Below are positions 10,202 to 21,857 of a stretch of 64,000 nucleotides of DNA, in pieces. Position 1 is the first letter of the stretch, and each line of letters begins with the position of its first letter. Under the pieces are notes generated by a model. The model saw nothing but the letters and a program-made list of their open reading frames with translations, was not told where the DNA came from and searched no databases. This stretch comes from Geosiphon pyriformis (Eukaryota; Glomeromycota; Glomeromycetes; Archaeosporales; Geosiphonaceae): the NCBI GenBank assembly GCA_016748015.1, contig JAAOMT010000638.1, positions 62,001 to 126,000 of the forward strand. Reading direction: 5' to 3'. A program made the position numbers and the translations under genes.

Positions 10202-11645
10202 ATGAAGAGGTTAAAGACTTGGGCCATTATTTTCTTGCTGGCTTTTATCTGTCAATTCCGTATTATTTTTTTCAAATGGAAGATTGTATCGTGTCTAGAA
10301 TATTTTCAACCCAAAGTGCAATGTTCTTTGGATATTAATACCATACAACAGAAGGATTGTCTCAATTTTTCACTGTCAAAAGCCCTACACGAAAAGAGCC
10401 TACAAGTCAAAGAACAAATAACTTTTAAAAGGACGTTAAATCAGCCAAATATGCCAAAAAAAAACCCCTTTTTAAAAAAGCAGCTGTTAAATAATATCCT
10501 GCAAATAAGATTCTTAGCTCAGATGGCTTCACTCGCAAATTTACCTTATTGTTTCCCCCAAAATGAAATTGGAAGAGTTTTAGTGAAAAAAAATATTTCT
10601 GGTAATTTTCTTTTTTTCCTATAAAAATGATTATTAAAATGCTTCTGAATCCATTTTTAAATATTCTTACATATTTATAGCAGATATTGGGGAGGACATG
10701 AGAATAAAAAAAACGCTATTTGCCTATTTTAGAGCACCAATAGTTAATAGAAATGAATGCCTAGCGAGACCAATTTCTTTGGCTCCATTGGAGGGATATG
10801 GTTTGATGGTTGAAAAAATTTTTGTTGATTCTATTTGGCTTGGTGATGTGCAAAGAATGATGCCAGTCTTGGTTAAAAAGTTTCAAAGAATTGCTGAAAA
10901 ATATGCAAGACAGCAGTTTTCAATTTTATTTGTTGGGTATGGTATTGGAGGAGGTAAATAATAGCTTTATAAAAGTTAAATATTCATAGAAACAAAACTA
11001 ATAAAATTTATTTCACTTCTTTTTCTTAGCATATGCAACTTTAGCAGCATTACATTTATGGAATCTATTGCGAATAAACACCTCATCCATTAGGCATTTA
11101 AAGGGAGCTCAATTTGGCCTTATAACATTTGGTGCTCCGCGAATTGGAAATCCTGGATTTGCAAAGTTGGTTGCAAATGCATTTATTCAAAACAATGTTT
11201 ATCGAGTGACTCATTCGAATGATTGGGTATCAAGAGAATTTTTGCCAAAAGGTCTATTCCTTCATAATGAGCTGGAATATTGGCTAGGAAAACCTGACTG
11301 TGATTGTCCAAAATATTCCTCACATTTATACTGGGTACATAAGTGTGTTGAGCGAAAAGATGGTGAATTTGATGAAAGTCAGGTAAGAATGGAACAATTT
11401 TCATTTGTTCAAGATACATAAAAAAATTTTCTTGTTATTCTGCTACTAAGTATGACTTTTTGAATCCGTTTTGGCTAAAACTTTTTCTGTGATTATTATA
11501 TTTTTACTTTTCCTTTTAGGAGTGTAACCTTGGTACAATAGATTCATCACTTCAAAGTAATGCTCTTCCGATTTTGGGCCCTTATTTTGGTATCAATTTC
11601 GGAAATTGCACTAATACAAAGTCAGATTTTTTAAGATTTCAGTAG
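10202..11645 (+). CDS. Secreted class-3 lipase-like protein lacking the nucleophile serine
   Basis: Four exons (10202-10601, 10681-10953, 11030-11382, 11520-11645; phases 1, 1, 0) give 383 residues. The chosen ATG opens a signal peptide, KRLKTWAIIFLLAFICQF. The open frame continues upstream, but only from a non-ATG codon. The alpha/beta-hydrolase core is clear: the elbow FVGYGIGGAYATLAAL, then LITFGAPRIGN (cf. VTFGxPRVGN), VTHSNDW with the acid (about D289) and FLHNELEYW with the His (about H303). In class-3 lipases the elbow is GHSxGG. Here residue 221 is Gly (GGT), so the acyl-forming Ser is missing. A Cys-rich tail (PDCDCPKY, ECN, NCTN) fits an extracellular protein. It is either a non-catalytic member or a lineage subfamily with another chemistry; activity is unknown. 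Confidence 0.82.
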
Positions 11646-12902
11646 TCTAAGTAAAAAACTGTTTATTTAAAAAAATATTGTGGAATTTTGCATAATCGAT
11701 ACAATCGCCACAAAAATTGACCATTCATTATCATTATTTTCTTTGACTTTCGCCTCTCCTGCTGGAATTTTCCTATATTATTTCAGTTCCTTTTCAAAAA
11801 GCTTTTTTTTTTTTTTACCATAAAAAGAGTTTCAAGAGTATTATACTTCAGTATTTAGATACCTAATATATTCGGAATTCCCACATAAGAATATCGTTGA
11901 AATTTATATTTTTCTTATTCAGTAAAGAATTTTTTTTTTCGTGAAAAGCTTACTCATTTCACATGAGATTCGTGTCACTTAAATCAATCGAATAGGAAAT
12001 AGTGATTATATAGAAAAGAACTAACCTATTTCATGTCCAAGATGACTATACCGGGATGAAGATCATGATTGCTAATAAGATTTTTCAAATGAAAACTAAA
12101 ATTTTAGACTTGGGCCTCTTGACGCTGAATATTTCTAGCTTTTATGAATTTCTATAATTAAGAAATTTAGAATTTAACCTTTATATAAGATAAACTATAA
12201 ACGATGTGGGAAACTCTTATAATTTCTGAATAGCTAGCTGAAGATAATTCGGACCTTTTTTCGTTTAAAAAACTTTGTTTATAGTCACTTTTGATAAATT
12301 TAAAATTGGAATTAAAAATAATTTGCAGAAATCAATTTGTGACCAATTATTATTATTAAGTTTTCCAATTTCAGAAATTTTCTTGACTAATAAAAAATTA
12401 ATTGAGCATTTTATCATGGGTTTTGTGTGAATAATCAAAAAGATATTTGTCGGTGTATGCAAGCAACTTTTGTGACTCTGTCTAGACTCTTCATATTTGT
12501 GCAACCTCTCAGAAGTATCAAATCTTATTTCGGTTATTCACGAAATTTAAGATAAGATTTTCTTCTGATCACATTTAAACATAACCAATTTAAAATTTAT
12601 ATTTGTACAAAAAATTTGGCAAATTTCTATTTTACACACTCATTGAACCTTAACTTTAAAAAATTATGTCGGCTGAAAAAACTCTATTTTGAAATATAGG
12701 GAAAACAGGTGTTATGTTTTGTAAAAAATTTGACTTATCATTATGTAAAACTTCCAGTCACAATAAAAGTCGCACTAATAATTCTTGAGATAACCGTAAC
12801 TTTTATTTCTAAAAGTTAAAAAAACGAGAGTCAAAATCTATAGCCTGACCTATGTTTTTTGATTGAGATTTGTCATAGTATTAACCATATAAGTGGTAAT
12901 GA
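11646..12902. other. Intergenic stretch
   Basis: No gene recognised. A minus-strand open stretch at 12265-12504 has no family signal and I treat it as chance. Confidence 0.5.
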
Positions 12903-13640
12903 GCATGTGTTGTTGTCGTAATTATAAAATAACTCACCTCACACTTTCGTGTAATCAATGTATTACAATACTACAATGTTGAAAACTTGAAATATTCCTT
13001 AATAGCCTTTTGTTCAATTTTATTGATTTGACTTTAACAAGAAGCAACATGGTTTACATCAAAAGATTCCAAATGATATGATTGTGGCTTCGCATTTAGT
13101 GTTAATATGTCGTCTATGTTTAATCAATCTAATTTACTGGAAAAGGTTGCCATTTAGGAATGAATATTTTGATTTCGTTTGTCAACATTACTTATATTGG
13201 TTGGATGTATACAGATTTAATGGGGGAAACGTTTATAATAAATGAGCTACTTAGATTAACGGCGGGTGATAGTAAAACGAACGCTTATCAAATAGATTTG
13301 AGCGAGCAAATTCATTAAAATCAATAAATCATTTTCATTACTTTTTAATTATAATTATAATTTTCATAATTCAAAGAAATCTCACGTCAGAAAATTACAA
13401 TTCCTCTTGAACCACGAGCTGATGTTTGGGGACAAGTTGTAATACCTTTTTTGAAATGATGATCTTATATCGCATCTGTTAATATTGGAATTTCGCCTTT
13501 AAGATTTGAAATTCGTAATTAAAGGATGTTCAAGTTTCAGAGGTTTGTTGCACCAATTATGAATAATATTGCGTTTTAATATTATAATGCACTGATCGAG
13601 ACGATAGGGAGAGATGTCTCCTCAACATCTAGTGTAAGAG
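12903..13640 (+). pseudogene. Decayed fourth copy of the MGxCC methyltransferase
   Basis: Fragments align in order with paralogue 1 at 4.5 kb. Cysteine codons TGTTGTTGTCGTAATTATAA at about 12908 match its N-terminus. A block at about 12985-13010 matches the end of its first exon. GATTCCAAATGATATGA at about 13069 matches the start of exon 2. VNMSSMF (about 13105) matches IDMSPVF, EYFDFVCQHY matches DTFDLVHERL, and LEPRADVWGQV (about 13410-13440) matches LGDRAGIWGKL. RFVAPIMNNIAF, a stop, then YYNALIETI (about 13541-13605) matches the last exon. Motif I is deleted, and many frameshifts and stops are present. It is closest to paralogue 1, so probably a former tandem or local duplicate. Confidence 0.75.
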
Positions 13641-15795
13641 ATGAAAATATTTTCCATTTCCTAAGAAATAATCTTCTCCAAATAGCTTGTACCAACCCAA
13701 AGCTGATGGGGATCTTAAGTTAAACTTTAAAGAAAAAATGTTTTAAATAAAAGATATGAATTGGATCATCTTAAAAGTAACAAAAATATTATTGCTTTCC
13801 TTTCCAAATTTCGAGTTTCGCGCGGTTTTCTATCAAATCTTTATTTGTACTATATCAAAAAAATAATCATTTCGAATGATTAAATAAAATTGTACAATGA
13901 CATACTGAAATTTTTGATTCAATAAAATAAGGTACTGAAATTGAAAAAAAAAGAGCCGTATTATTGGGTAACTTAACAAGTAATGCGCGTACCATTTGAT
14001 GAATCTAAGGTAGAATAAATTGTATCAGTTGCATGAATTTTAGTAAAATATGAAATACAACCGATACGATTAATTGCCACTCACTTTTTCTGAAAATTTT
14101 AAAATCGGATTTATAATAAAGAGATGGTCTCCGCTCAAACGTTTTGTTAAACAAAAAAAGGCTTTCTTAATGAATTGTGTTTCATACAGCGATTTTTTCA
14201 TAGATCTGCAGTGGGATTCTCTATACTTTTTAGTATAAGAGTTGACAAGAAGGGGCAAATATCTTATTAGTACGATGTTTTAAAATCTGGTCATCCCAAA
14301 CCATAGTATAATCTTCACAGAGCTTGTATATTACCCTCATTTTAAATCTTAACTGAAAATTTAAAACGTATTTCTAAACGTCTTTAGCTGAAAACAAAAT
14401 TTCCAAATAATTTTAATATATATAATAAAATGGACTTGATCGTCAATATGAAAAAATTCTTTTTCAAAATTGCCGTTTTTTCAGGTCCCTCATTGTTTGT
14501 TTTGATTTAAGGTTCATTCTCTCTCCCCAATTTAATTTTCATCAATTTTCTGTTGACGTTTTTATTTCTTTGGTCATGTTACTTTTTGATTAAGGTTTCA
14601 TACGTTGCATACGTCAAAAATATTCTATTTACTAAATTAGGTAATCTATTTGATTAATTTGAGCCTTTGATATCATCTCAGATATGTTGAGTCTCTTAAT
14701 AAATTGTAAGCTTAATAAATTATCAGGGAATAATAATTTCATGTGCCAAAGAAATATTAATTTCGTAATTATCATCAAAGTAGACAGCTCAAGTAGTAAT
14801 GAATAGATGAGATAATCTATTTTTTTTTAGAAAGTATTAGAAATAAAATGCCTTTAGAGTCTTAATTTTTAAAGAGTTGTTATGTCTAAAAAACATTTTT
14901 AAAAGAAAAGAAATGTTTTTAAAAAAGATACAAATTTTGACCATGATATTTGAACATTTTAAATCCTTTTACCTATATATAAAATTCATTTTCATTGAAT
15001 TCTTTCGCACGTGACAATTTATTCCTTTTAAAATTATTTTCATGAAATAGAAATCGATAAAAAATACCCTTTAACGAGTCTCTATTTTTTTTTGTTTATA
15101 GTTTCACATCCTTGTACTTCGGTAAATCGTAATATAATTCTAAAAAATTTATCGCTTTTTTACCGACATATCACTGTTTTCCTCTTAATATACCCAATTT
15201 TTTTCACTTCAATATTTCTTTTAAAAGAATGATAGAAAATTTTGAGAAAAATCTATTTTCCAAGTTAATAAAAAATTTAATTTATATTAAAAATGAATTA
15301 TTTCTTTATTCTTATAATATATTAATACGAGAAAAAACATAAATTTTTTTAATATTAATTGGGAACAGCATATGATCTACATGAGGAAAGTACCCGATTT
15401 TCCTTCATGAAATTACATGCATCAAAAGAGACAAAAGGGGGAAGGTCTAAGCAAATTTGGCATACAAGTCTTATTAATTGTAGTAAAATATCTTAAATTA
15501 TTATTGTGTTATAAACAATTTTTCATCTTATTATTTCATAAACAATGTAAAGATGTTAATGCTATTATCTGTTAACAACTATCCTTACAATTCATACATA
15601 GCCTCCTGATTTGAAACTTTTTATTCTTGTCAATTTAAATCTTGTACAAAAAAAAACAAAAGAATATTAAATAAAAAAAGATAAAAATAATTTTTCGATT
15701 TAAAAAAATTTTATATAAAGACTTGATTTCTTAACTTTACAAATTCAGCAAAAATTTTTATTCAAACTTTTACGGAATTTATTTAGTTTAAAAAA
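13641..15795. other. Intergenic stretch before the HMG gene
   Basis: AT-rich spacer with no supported gene. Small open frames, for example 14070-14258 minus, lack any family signal. Confidence 0.5.
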
Positions 15796-16701
15796 ATGAA
15801 TTTCCCTTCACAAAAATCAACTTCATCCTCTTTATCAACTTTTCATGGGTTTCCAAAAGTATCTCGTCCTTTACGTGCATTAATTGAATTTGTTATTAGA
15901 ACAACAATTGATCCTGATACTCTTTCAAAAATTAATCGTCAGCTTACAAAACCATTACATCTTCTTATCGAACCTCGTTCAGTTAAACGACCAAACATTA
16001 TACCACGCCCTCAAAATCTTTTTGTACTCTACCGTTGCGATATGCAAGAAGTTTTTCTCAGAGAGAATGGGGAATCAACAATAGGAAATCAATTAAAAGA
16101 AGTTTCTAAATGGGCCTCAAAAAAATGGAAAGAGGAACCAGAAGAAATTCGAGATTTGTATCAGGAAATGGCTAAATGTGCAAAAAAAGTCCATTTAATG
16201 GCTTATCCCAATTATGAATATAAACCAAGACGTAAAAGAGTACCATTCAAGGAATTTTACAAAAATCATCAAATACATGTACATGGCAAACAAAAATTAT
16301 CGACTATTCTACCAGCCAATATAATCACACAGAGTGACTTTGAAATAATTAGTGAAAAAAATTTTTCGTCACAAGATTCTTTCTCAGCTTCTCACCTTCA
16401 ACAAAGAACTATTATAAATCGGCTCAACCCGACGATGCTGCCAAATCCAATTATTCCACATTCAACAATAAATCCTTACTCTAAAAATATGGAAACAATT
16501 TTAGCCTCCCAGTCAGCATGCAGCAAGTCACCACTATTTTTTTTACCATCATTTAAATCTTTTGAAAATAATTTTCATTTTCCTGCAATAAAGGAATCTT
16601 CAGTCCAATTGCTATCTCCCAAACCAATTGATCTAAAAAAAATGGATTGTTGGTATGATTTAAAAATGCAAAAAAAACTCAATGAATGCTGCAACCTATA
16701 A
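15796..16701 (+). CDS. MATA-type HMG-box DNA-binding protein
   Basis: Single-exon gene of 301 residues. An HMG box occupies about residues 68-149: IPRPQNLFVLYR opens helix 1, QLKEVSKWASKKWKEEP is helix 2 with the conserved W, and EEIRDLYQEMAKCAKKVHLMAYPNYEYKPRRK is helix 3 ending in the basic tail (shown here in pieces of the motif). The order PRPxNxFxLYR...W...YPxYxYxPRR is that of fungal mating-type HMG (MATA_HMG) proteins, which bind the DNA minor groove and bend it. Both flanks of the box are Ser/Pro-rich and low in order. In Glomeromycotina this family is strongly expanded, so a mating role cannot be assumed for this copy; it acts in the nucleus, most likely as a transcription regulator. 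Confidence 0.9.
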   Translation: MNFPSQKSTSSSLSTFHGFPKVSRPLRALIEFVIRTTIDPDTLSKINRQLTKPLHLLIEPRSVKRPNIIPRPQNLFVLYRCDMQEVFLRENGESTIGNQLKEVSKWASKKWKEEPEEIRDLYQEMAKCAKKVHLMAYPNYEYKPRRKRVPFKEFYKNHQIHVHGKQKLSTILPANIITQSDFEIISEKNFSSQDSFSASHLQQRTIINRLNPTMLPNPIIPHSTINPYSKNMETILASQSACSKSPLFFLPSFKSFENNFHFPAIKESSVQLLSPKPIDLKKMDCWYDLKMQKKLNECCNL

Positions 16702-16863
16702 ACGTTCCCTATCTAATAAAAATTATTGACACGTGACGCACTTTAAATTTGTTATCATATGATAATAAATTTAATTATAATTTCCCTCCATCACTTATTG
16801 GTCAAGAATTGTATAACGCGGCGTATTCTATTTTGTAAAATATCCAATAATGATAGTAATAAT

Positions 16864-16897
<34 letters not shown>

Positions 16898-17987
16898 GTA
16901 AGTATATGTAGCTCAAAATATTTAAGAAATTTTTTAAATTAAGTTAATATAGTTCCTGATTTATGTAATTTTTTCATTTTATTTTAAAAATCAATAATAA
17001 AAAATTTAAAAGTTAATGTATTTATTTTGGTTTGTAATTTAATGGATGGTTTGTTTTTTTCAGCAAAAAAAAAACTTTTTGTAAAACAGTATACTAGTAT
17101 TTTTTATTTTTCACCAACACAGATCGTACTATTGTAAAAAGAGTTACATGTAAACTGATAAAAATGGATCAAAAGACAAACAATATTATGTTCTGAATAT
17201 CCTACTTTTTCTTAAAATCAGCCAGCATAAACAGCTTTAAACAGTTGATGACAAATCATAATATTGATAATTATATATTGTTAATATACAAAAGCTTTGT
17301 TAAAAAAAATAAACTAGAGGGTTTTTATATAAATACATTTTCTTTGATTAAAAAATTGCACAGCATAATAAAAACTCCTTATATTACCAATATGTTTAAT
17401 ATGATGTTTAAAACATGTAAACTGGACAAAAACAAAATTGGAAAAAAGTCTTAAAGAATAATAAATCATTATTTTTTTAATCTTAACAGAATATAACAAA
17501 AGAAACAAAAATAAATGAGCTTTTTTCTGGTATTTCAATCATAATAAAAACGAATTAAAAATATTTTTTACAAACAGAGATTAAAACCTATTATATTACT
17601 TTATAAATTCGATATTAAAGTTATTGACAGCATTGGGGAATGACAAACAGAACACAGAGCTTACAAAAAAACCTATGCTAAAAACATAATTTTGTTGAAG
17701 GATCATACAAATCTTGAAAAGTGAGTGCCAATTAAACTTAAATTTTCATAAACATAATGCAGTTTCTTATATTTAAAAAGCCATAGAACCTTAAAGTAAA
17801 AACTTAAAAAGGGTATTTGAAAATTAAAAAAAAAACATGTTTTTAGCGTTTCTTAGTGGTTAATCAAATAAATTTATAAATAATAAAACTTATTAGAAAA
17901 GATTGAATAATTTTAAAATGGTTTTAAACAGTGGCTATGTCTTATAAAAAATTTATATTCCAAGAAATTGATATATTTAATTCAGAA
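16702..17987. other. Intergenic stretch with ATA microsatellite
   Basis: An (AAT)n run lies at about 16861-16895. The overlapping small open frames at 17245-17538 have no family signal. Nothing else seen. Confidence 0.5.
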
Positions 17988-19326
17988 TCATAATGAGTTA
18001 AAAAGTCTTTGAAGTTTAACTTTTTCCTCTAAGAAAAAATCAAGAGGGATAGGATTTCCCTTTACTGAAACTTGTGATTTGGAAAAATTTAGAATAAAAA
18101 TTCGTTCTTTTTCGGGTGTATCTCGATGATAACCCAGAAAAAAATTGGAAATCTCGAGGTTGTTATGTAAAATCTTGTGTTTGTGAATTGCTTCAATTGC
18201 CATCATTGCTTGATCTTCATGAATCTTTTTCAATTCGGAATTTTCGGCTGGCTTAATGAACTCTGTACACAAGATAAGCCTTCTGGATATTATTTCAAAC
18301 TGGAGAACCTTTGGAACAAATATTGTTTGAATATTTTCAAGTTTCTCTAAAACTCTAGCTTCATTAAGGATCAGGCTAAATTTCGAACCATCCGTTTCTG
18401 GGCAATGTTTAACGACAGCAAAATGGTTAATATTATATTGGACAAGATGGGTATTTTCTCCCAATTTTTTGATCACGTTTCCTTTTATACAATCGAAATA
18501 ATTGGTGTCATTATTTGGATTAGATGGTATATTTTGTTTACTAGGAACATTAGAAGGAAAATATTAATTTAATTTTTTGTTGCACCAGATGAAAAAGCAT
18601 ATATATTTACCCCTCAGTTGCAATTCTTGAGACTTGAACCAATGTAAACATATAATGAAAAGCTTCTCGAATCGTAGGGTTCTCCGAGTTATGATAAATG
18701 GGAGGCGAAATGAGAAGCTTCGTTGAGGAAGGGTTGGATCTCTTGAGAAACCAAGTGGTTTCATATGTAGAAAGAACTCCATATTGAAGATTTTTCAAAC
18801 ACATGTAATCAAAAAGTTGAATGATTTGAAAGTCGGGTTTAAAGTCTTTATTAATGACTAAATTCGATCTTAAGGCAATCGGCATAAGCACCCGATTCAA
18901 CCCATCATCTCTAAGAAGCCAGTTAATAGGTCCGATATTTTTTGCTGGTGAATTAAAGGACCTCGAAATCATTTCTAGTTCCGGATTTCGGATGCGTGCA
19001 AAACCCGGGTGACTTTCACAAACTCTATCAATGCTAAGATGAGAAAAATTTGTGAAGGACTTTATAGGAAACAAAATTTGTTTTTCCATCATATAGCATA
19101 GATTGGATTTTTTCTCAACAACTAATTCCTCTTGTGGAATTGGGATCAAATGAAAAAAATCGACTCTGGTCTGAACCATTGAATCTAACATAAAATTTGA
19201 CCATTCTTCTATAGAAGTTGGTTCTTGGTGCCTTCCTTGAGCAAAGAAATCGTATTTCCATGAATTAGAATATTTTAATGAAGCGGGAATTGATTTTAAG
19301 AACTCATGCTCTGTCAAAAAACTCAT
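17988..19326 (-). CDS. CRN/kinase-like protein with a degenerate kinase domain
   Basis: Two exons on the minus strand (19326-18611 and 18540-17988; donor GGGTAAAT, acceptor TTCCTAG, phase 2) give 422 residues. The N-terminal half contains LQYGVLSTYETTWFLKR (about 180-196) and NPTIREAFHYMF, the hallmark of the effector-like proteins in Glomeromycotina where a restriction-nuclease-like fold precedes a kinase-like domain. The C-terminal half is kinase-like: FAVVK with Lys about 283, NEARVLEKL with Glu about 299, then HKHKILHNNLEISNFFL (364-372) where kinases have HxDxxxxN, and FILNFSKSQ (390) where they have DFG. Both catalytic Asp are Asn, so it is predicted to be a pseudokinase. No signal peptide seen. 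Start chosen at the first ATG in frame. Confidence 0.75.
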
Positions 19327-19490
19327 AGCTTTTAGCACATCTAATCAGATTGTGAAAGAGGCTTGACATTTTATAAAGAAAACTTTTCCTTCTGAATCTA
19401 AAAAAGGATAATTTAAGCAATAATTATAAAGTTTGCCCACAGGCTAGCACTTTAAATTGTTTACGCGAGCAGATGGCTAAGAATCTAAAC

Positions 19491-19527
19491 CATCATCATC
19501 ATAATCATCATCATCATCATCATCATC
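19491..19527. repeat. (CAT)n microsatellite
   Basis: CAT units with one CATAAT interruption. Confidence 0.9.
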
Positions 19528-21704
19528 TTAATAATGGGTATTCTTTTTTTTTAAATTTTTGAGTAAAGAATCAAAGTTTTTAATTTGAAAAGGACAAAAT
19601 CTTTCCATTTCGGGAATAGTTGGAAGACTTTGTAAAGTTTCTTGCTTCCCATGTGCTATAGACACTCAGATTAAAAATTATAGCTGCCGAATTATTTTAT
19701 GTGCATTATTTTAGTTAATTTCCACAGCAAAAAATTTCGGGTATGTAACAAGAGAGACAACAGTGAACCTGGTAGCTATTACAGGTTTAAATTCCTATTT
19801 AACATAGGAGTTGGAAGCCAAGAAAGTGGTTTCTGGGATATCGCCAAATAATTATGATCTACACTCGAAAAGCCTTAAAAGGCAAAGCTTTTGTCAGATA
19901 AATTTTTGTATCACCAAAAAGTTACAAAAGGTAAAACCCAAAAAAAGCATATAAGACAATACTATCAAATAAAGATTTTTGAATTATTCCCAATGATTTG
20001 TGATATTGTCTGCAGAAAAATTTTTCCTGTTGATCAGAATAGACACAGAGGATGCCCCCAAAATAAGAAACGTGTTTTTGATAAAGTTTTTTTGTTCCCA
20101 AAAAAAATTTGTTCTAAAGAGAATTTGTATCTAAGTATTTAAGTATCTAAGTATTTAAGTATGTATTATCTTATGCTTGGCGCCAAAATTCATTAATACC
20201 ATTTAAAGGCATAAGTTGGCATTCTTTTATAGAACTTTTTCCTTTTCTCTGTCTTTACATGAAAAAATTTTGAAATTAAAATTTTAGAATTTTTGGTAAT
20301 AACAATGAGAAGAAACTCTAATAATAAAATAAAAATTGAATTCACAGGAAAAATCTATTATAGAGATGTATTTAAAAATTTTTACCCTTGTTTAAAAAAA
20401 ATTTCTTATCCTTTATAATTCCTCTTTAACTTTTTTTCCCTTTTTTTCTTTTTTAAAGTCAATTCTAAAACAAAAGTTTTTATTCATTTTTACATACGAA
20501 ATTAATTAGTCATGATGAATAAAAAAAATGACTTTTAACTAATTTAAAATTAATAGCAATTTTAATAATAAATCTTAATATTAACCAGTAAAAAATTTTC
20601 AAGATAATAGCTTAGAGTATAAAAACTTAAAAATCAATAAAAGAAAAATTAAACTGTAACGGTAAACTATAAAAGATTAAGAAAATATGATTGACTCGTT
20701 TGTCACAAAGGAAAAATTTGACCAAAATACTGTATAAAGTTTCTATTGTCTTTTAGGATATATCGGTCGAACTTGGTATGTATGCCAAATAATTCTGTGG
20801 GCACCGTATTACAAATAAAGAAGATATTAATCTATCACAACAGGTATTGGTAATTCCAAAATTTGAACTTGACGGTTTGGAAAATAAAACTTGTGAGATA
20901 ATCAAAATCATAAATAGAATTATGAATTATTAATAAATATTATGGGATCAATTTACACACACACTTGTGATTGATATTTTCAATAAAAACAAGTTTCTTC
21001 TCTTTGTTCATCAACAAAAAAAAATAACTAATTGAGATTTAAACAAAGATTCCAAAAATTTTTTAAAAGGTATCTATATATAAAAGTAATATTGCCCTGT
21101 TATCTTAGTTTTTGAAAAGTGACACTTGTTTTAAAAAAAAAATTTAATGAGTTCATAAGTCTCATGAAGTTTTATTTATTTTTTACAATAAAGCAGGAAT
21201 TGAATAATTATAATTGCATGTACATAAAAAAAGTGATTTTTGAATGGATCCTAATAATTCTATAAATATATATGCGCAGAAAAGTTCAACAGTGAGAAAA
21301 TCAGATTACGTTAAGTTTAATTAAAGATGAACGAATAAATGTAATTCCAAATCGGTAATTGGAAAAAAATAATTTACGAAACGAAGCGAAAAGTTCGAAT
21401 GGTGAATTTAATTTGTTGATTAGTTTTACTTTAGCGTTTTTATCTGGGTTAAAAAAATTGTTTACGCTATAAAAAAGGCTACACCAATAGTTATTTATAT
21501 CAATTTATCCTTATTATTTTACGAAAGAAAAATGGAAACTGTTTTGTTAAAATTTAGTATATTCCTAATATTTCGAAAAATATAGAATTCTTTAAAGGAA
21601 ATACGATCAATGATTGCCAGGTACAATAGCCGAAAAATCAATCACTTTAAAAAAACATTTTTCTAATAAAAAGCTTAAAATTTTGGATGATAATTGCGAG
21701 ACTA

Positions 21705-21746
<42 letters not shown>

Positions 21747-21857
21747 TTTTTGTTTTTGTTTTTGTTGCTGTTGTTGTTGTTGCTGTTGTTGTTGCTGTTG
21801 TTGTTGTGGTGGTGGTGGTGATGGTGGTGATGGTTGTTATTCTAGTTGTTGCTGTTT
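21705..21857. repeat. Compound microsatellite (GAT)14 then TTTTTG/TTG-rich tract
   Basis: 42 bases of GAT units run directly into T/G-only repeats (TTTTTG, TTGCTG, TGG). An open frame across it would encode poly-Asp then poly-Val, so it is repeat-driven. Confidence 0.9.

Noticed and set aside
19760-19812. tRNA-like stretch (CTGGTAGC ... AGGTTTAAATTCCT)
   Set aside because: The D-loop-like and T-arm-like parts are too close, and no acceptor or anticodon stem pairs.
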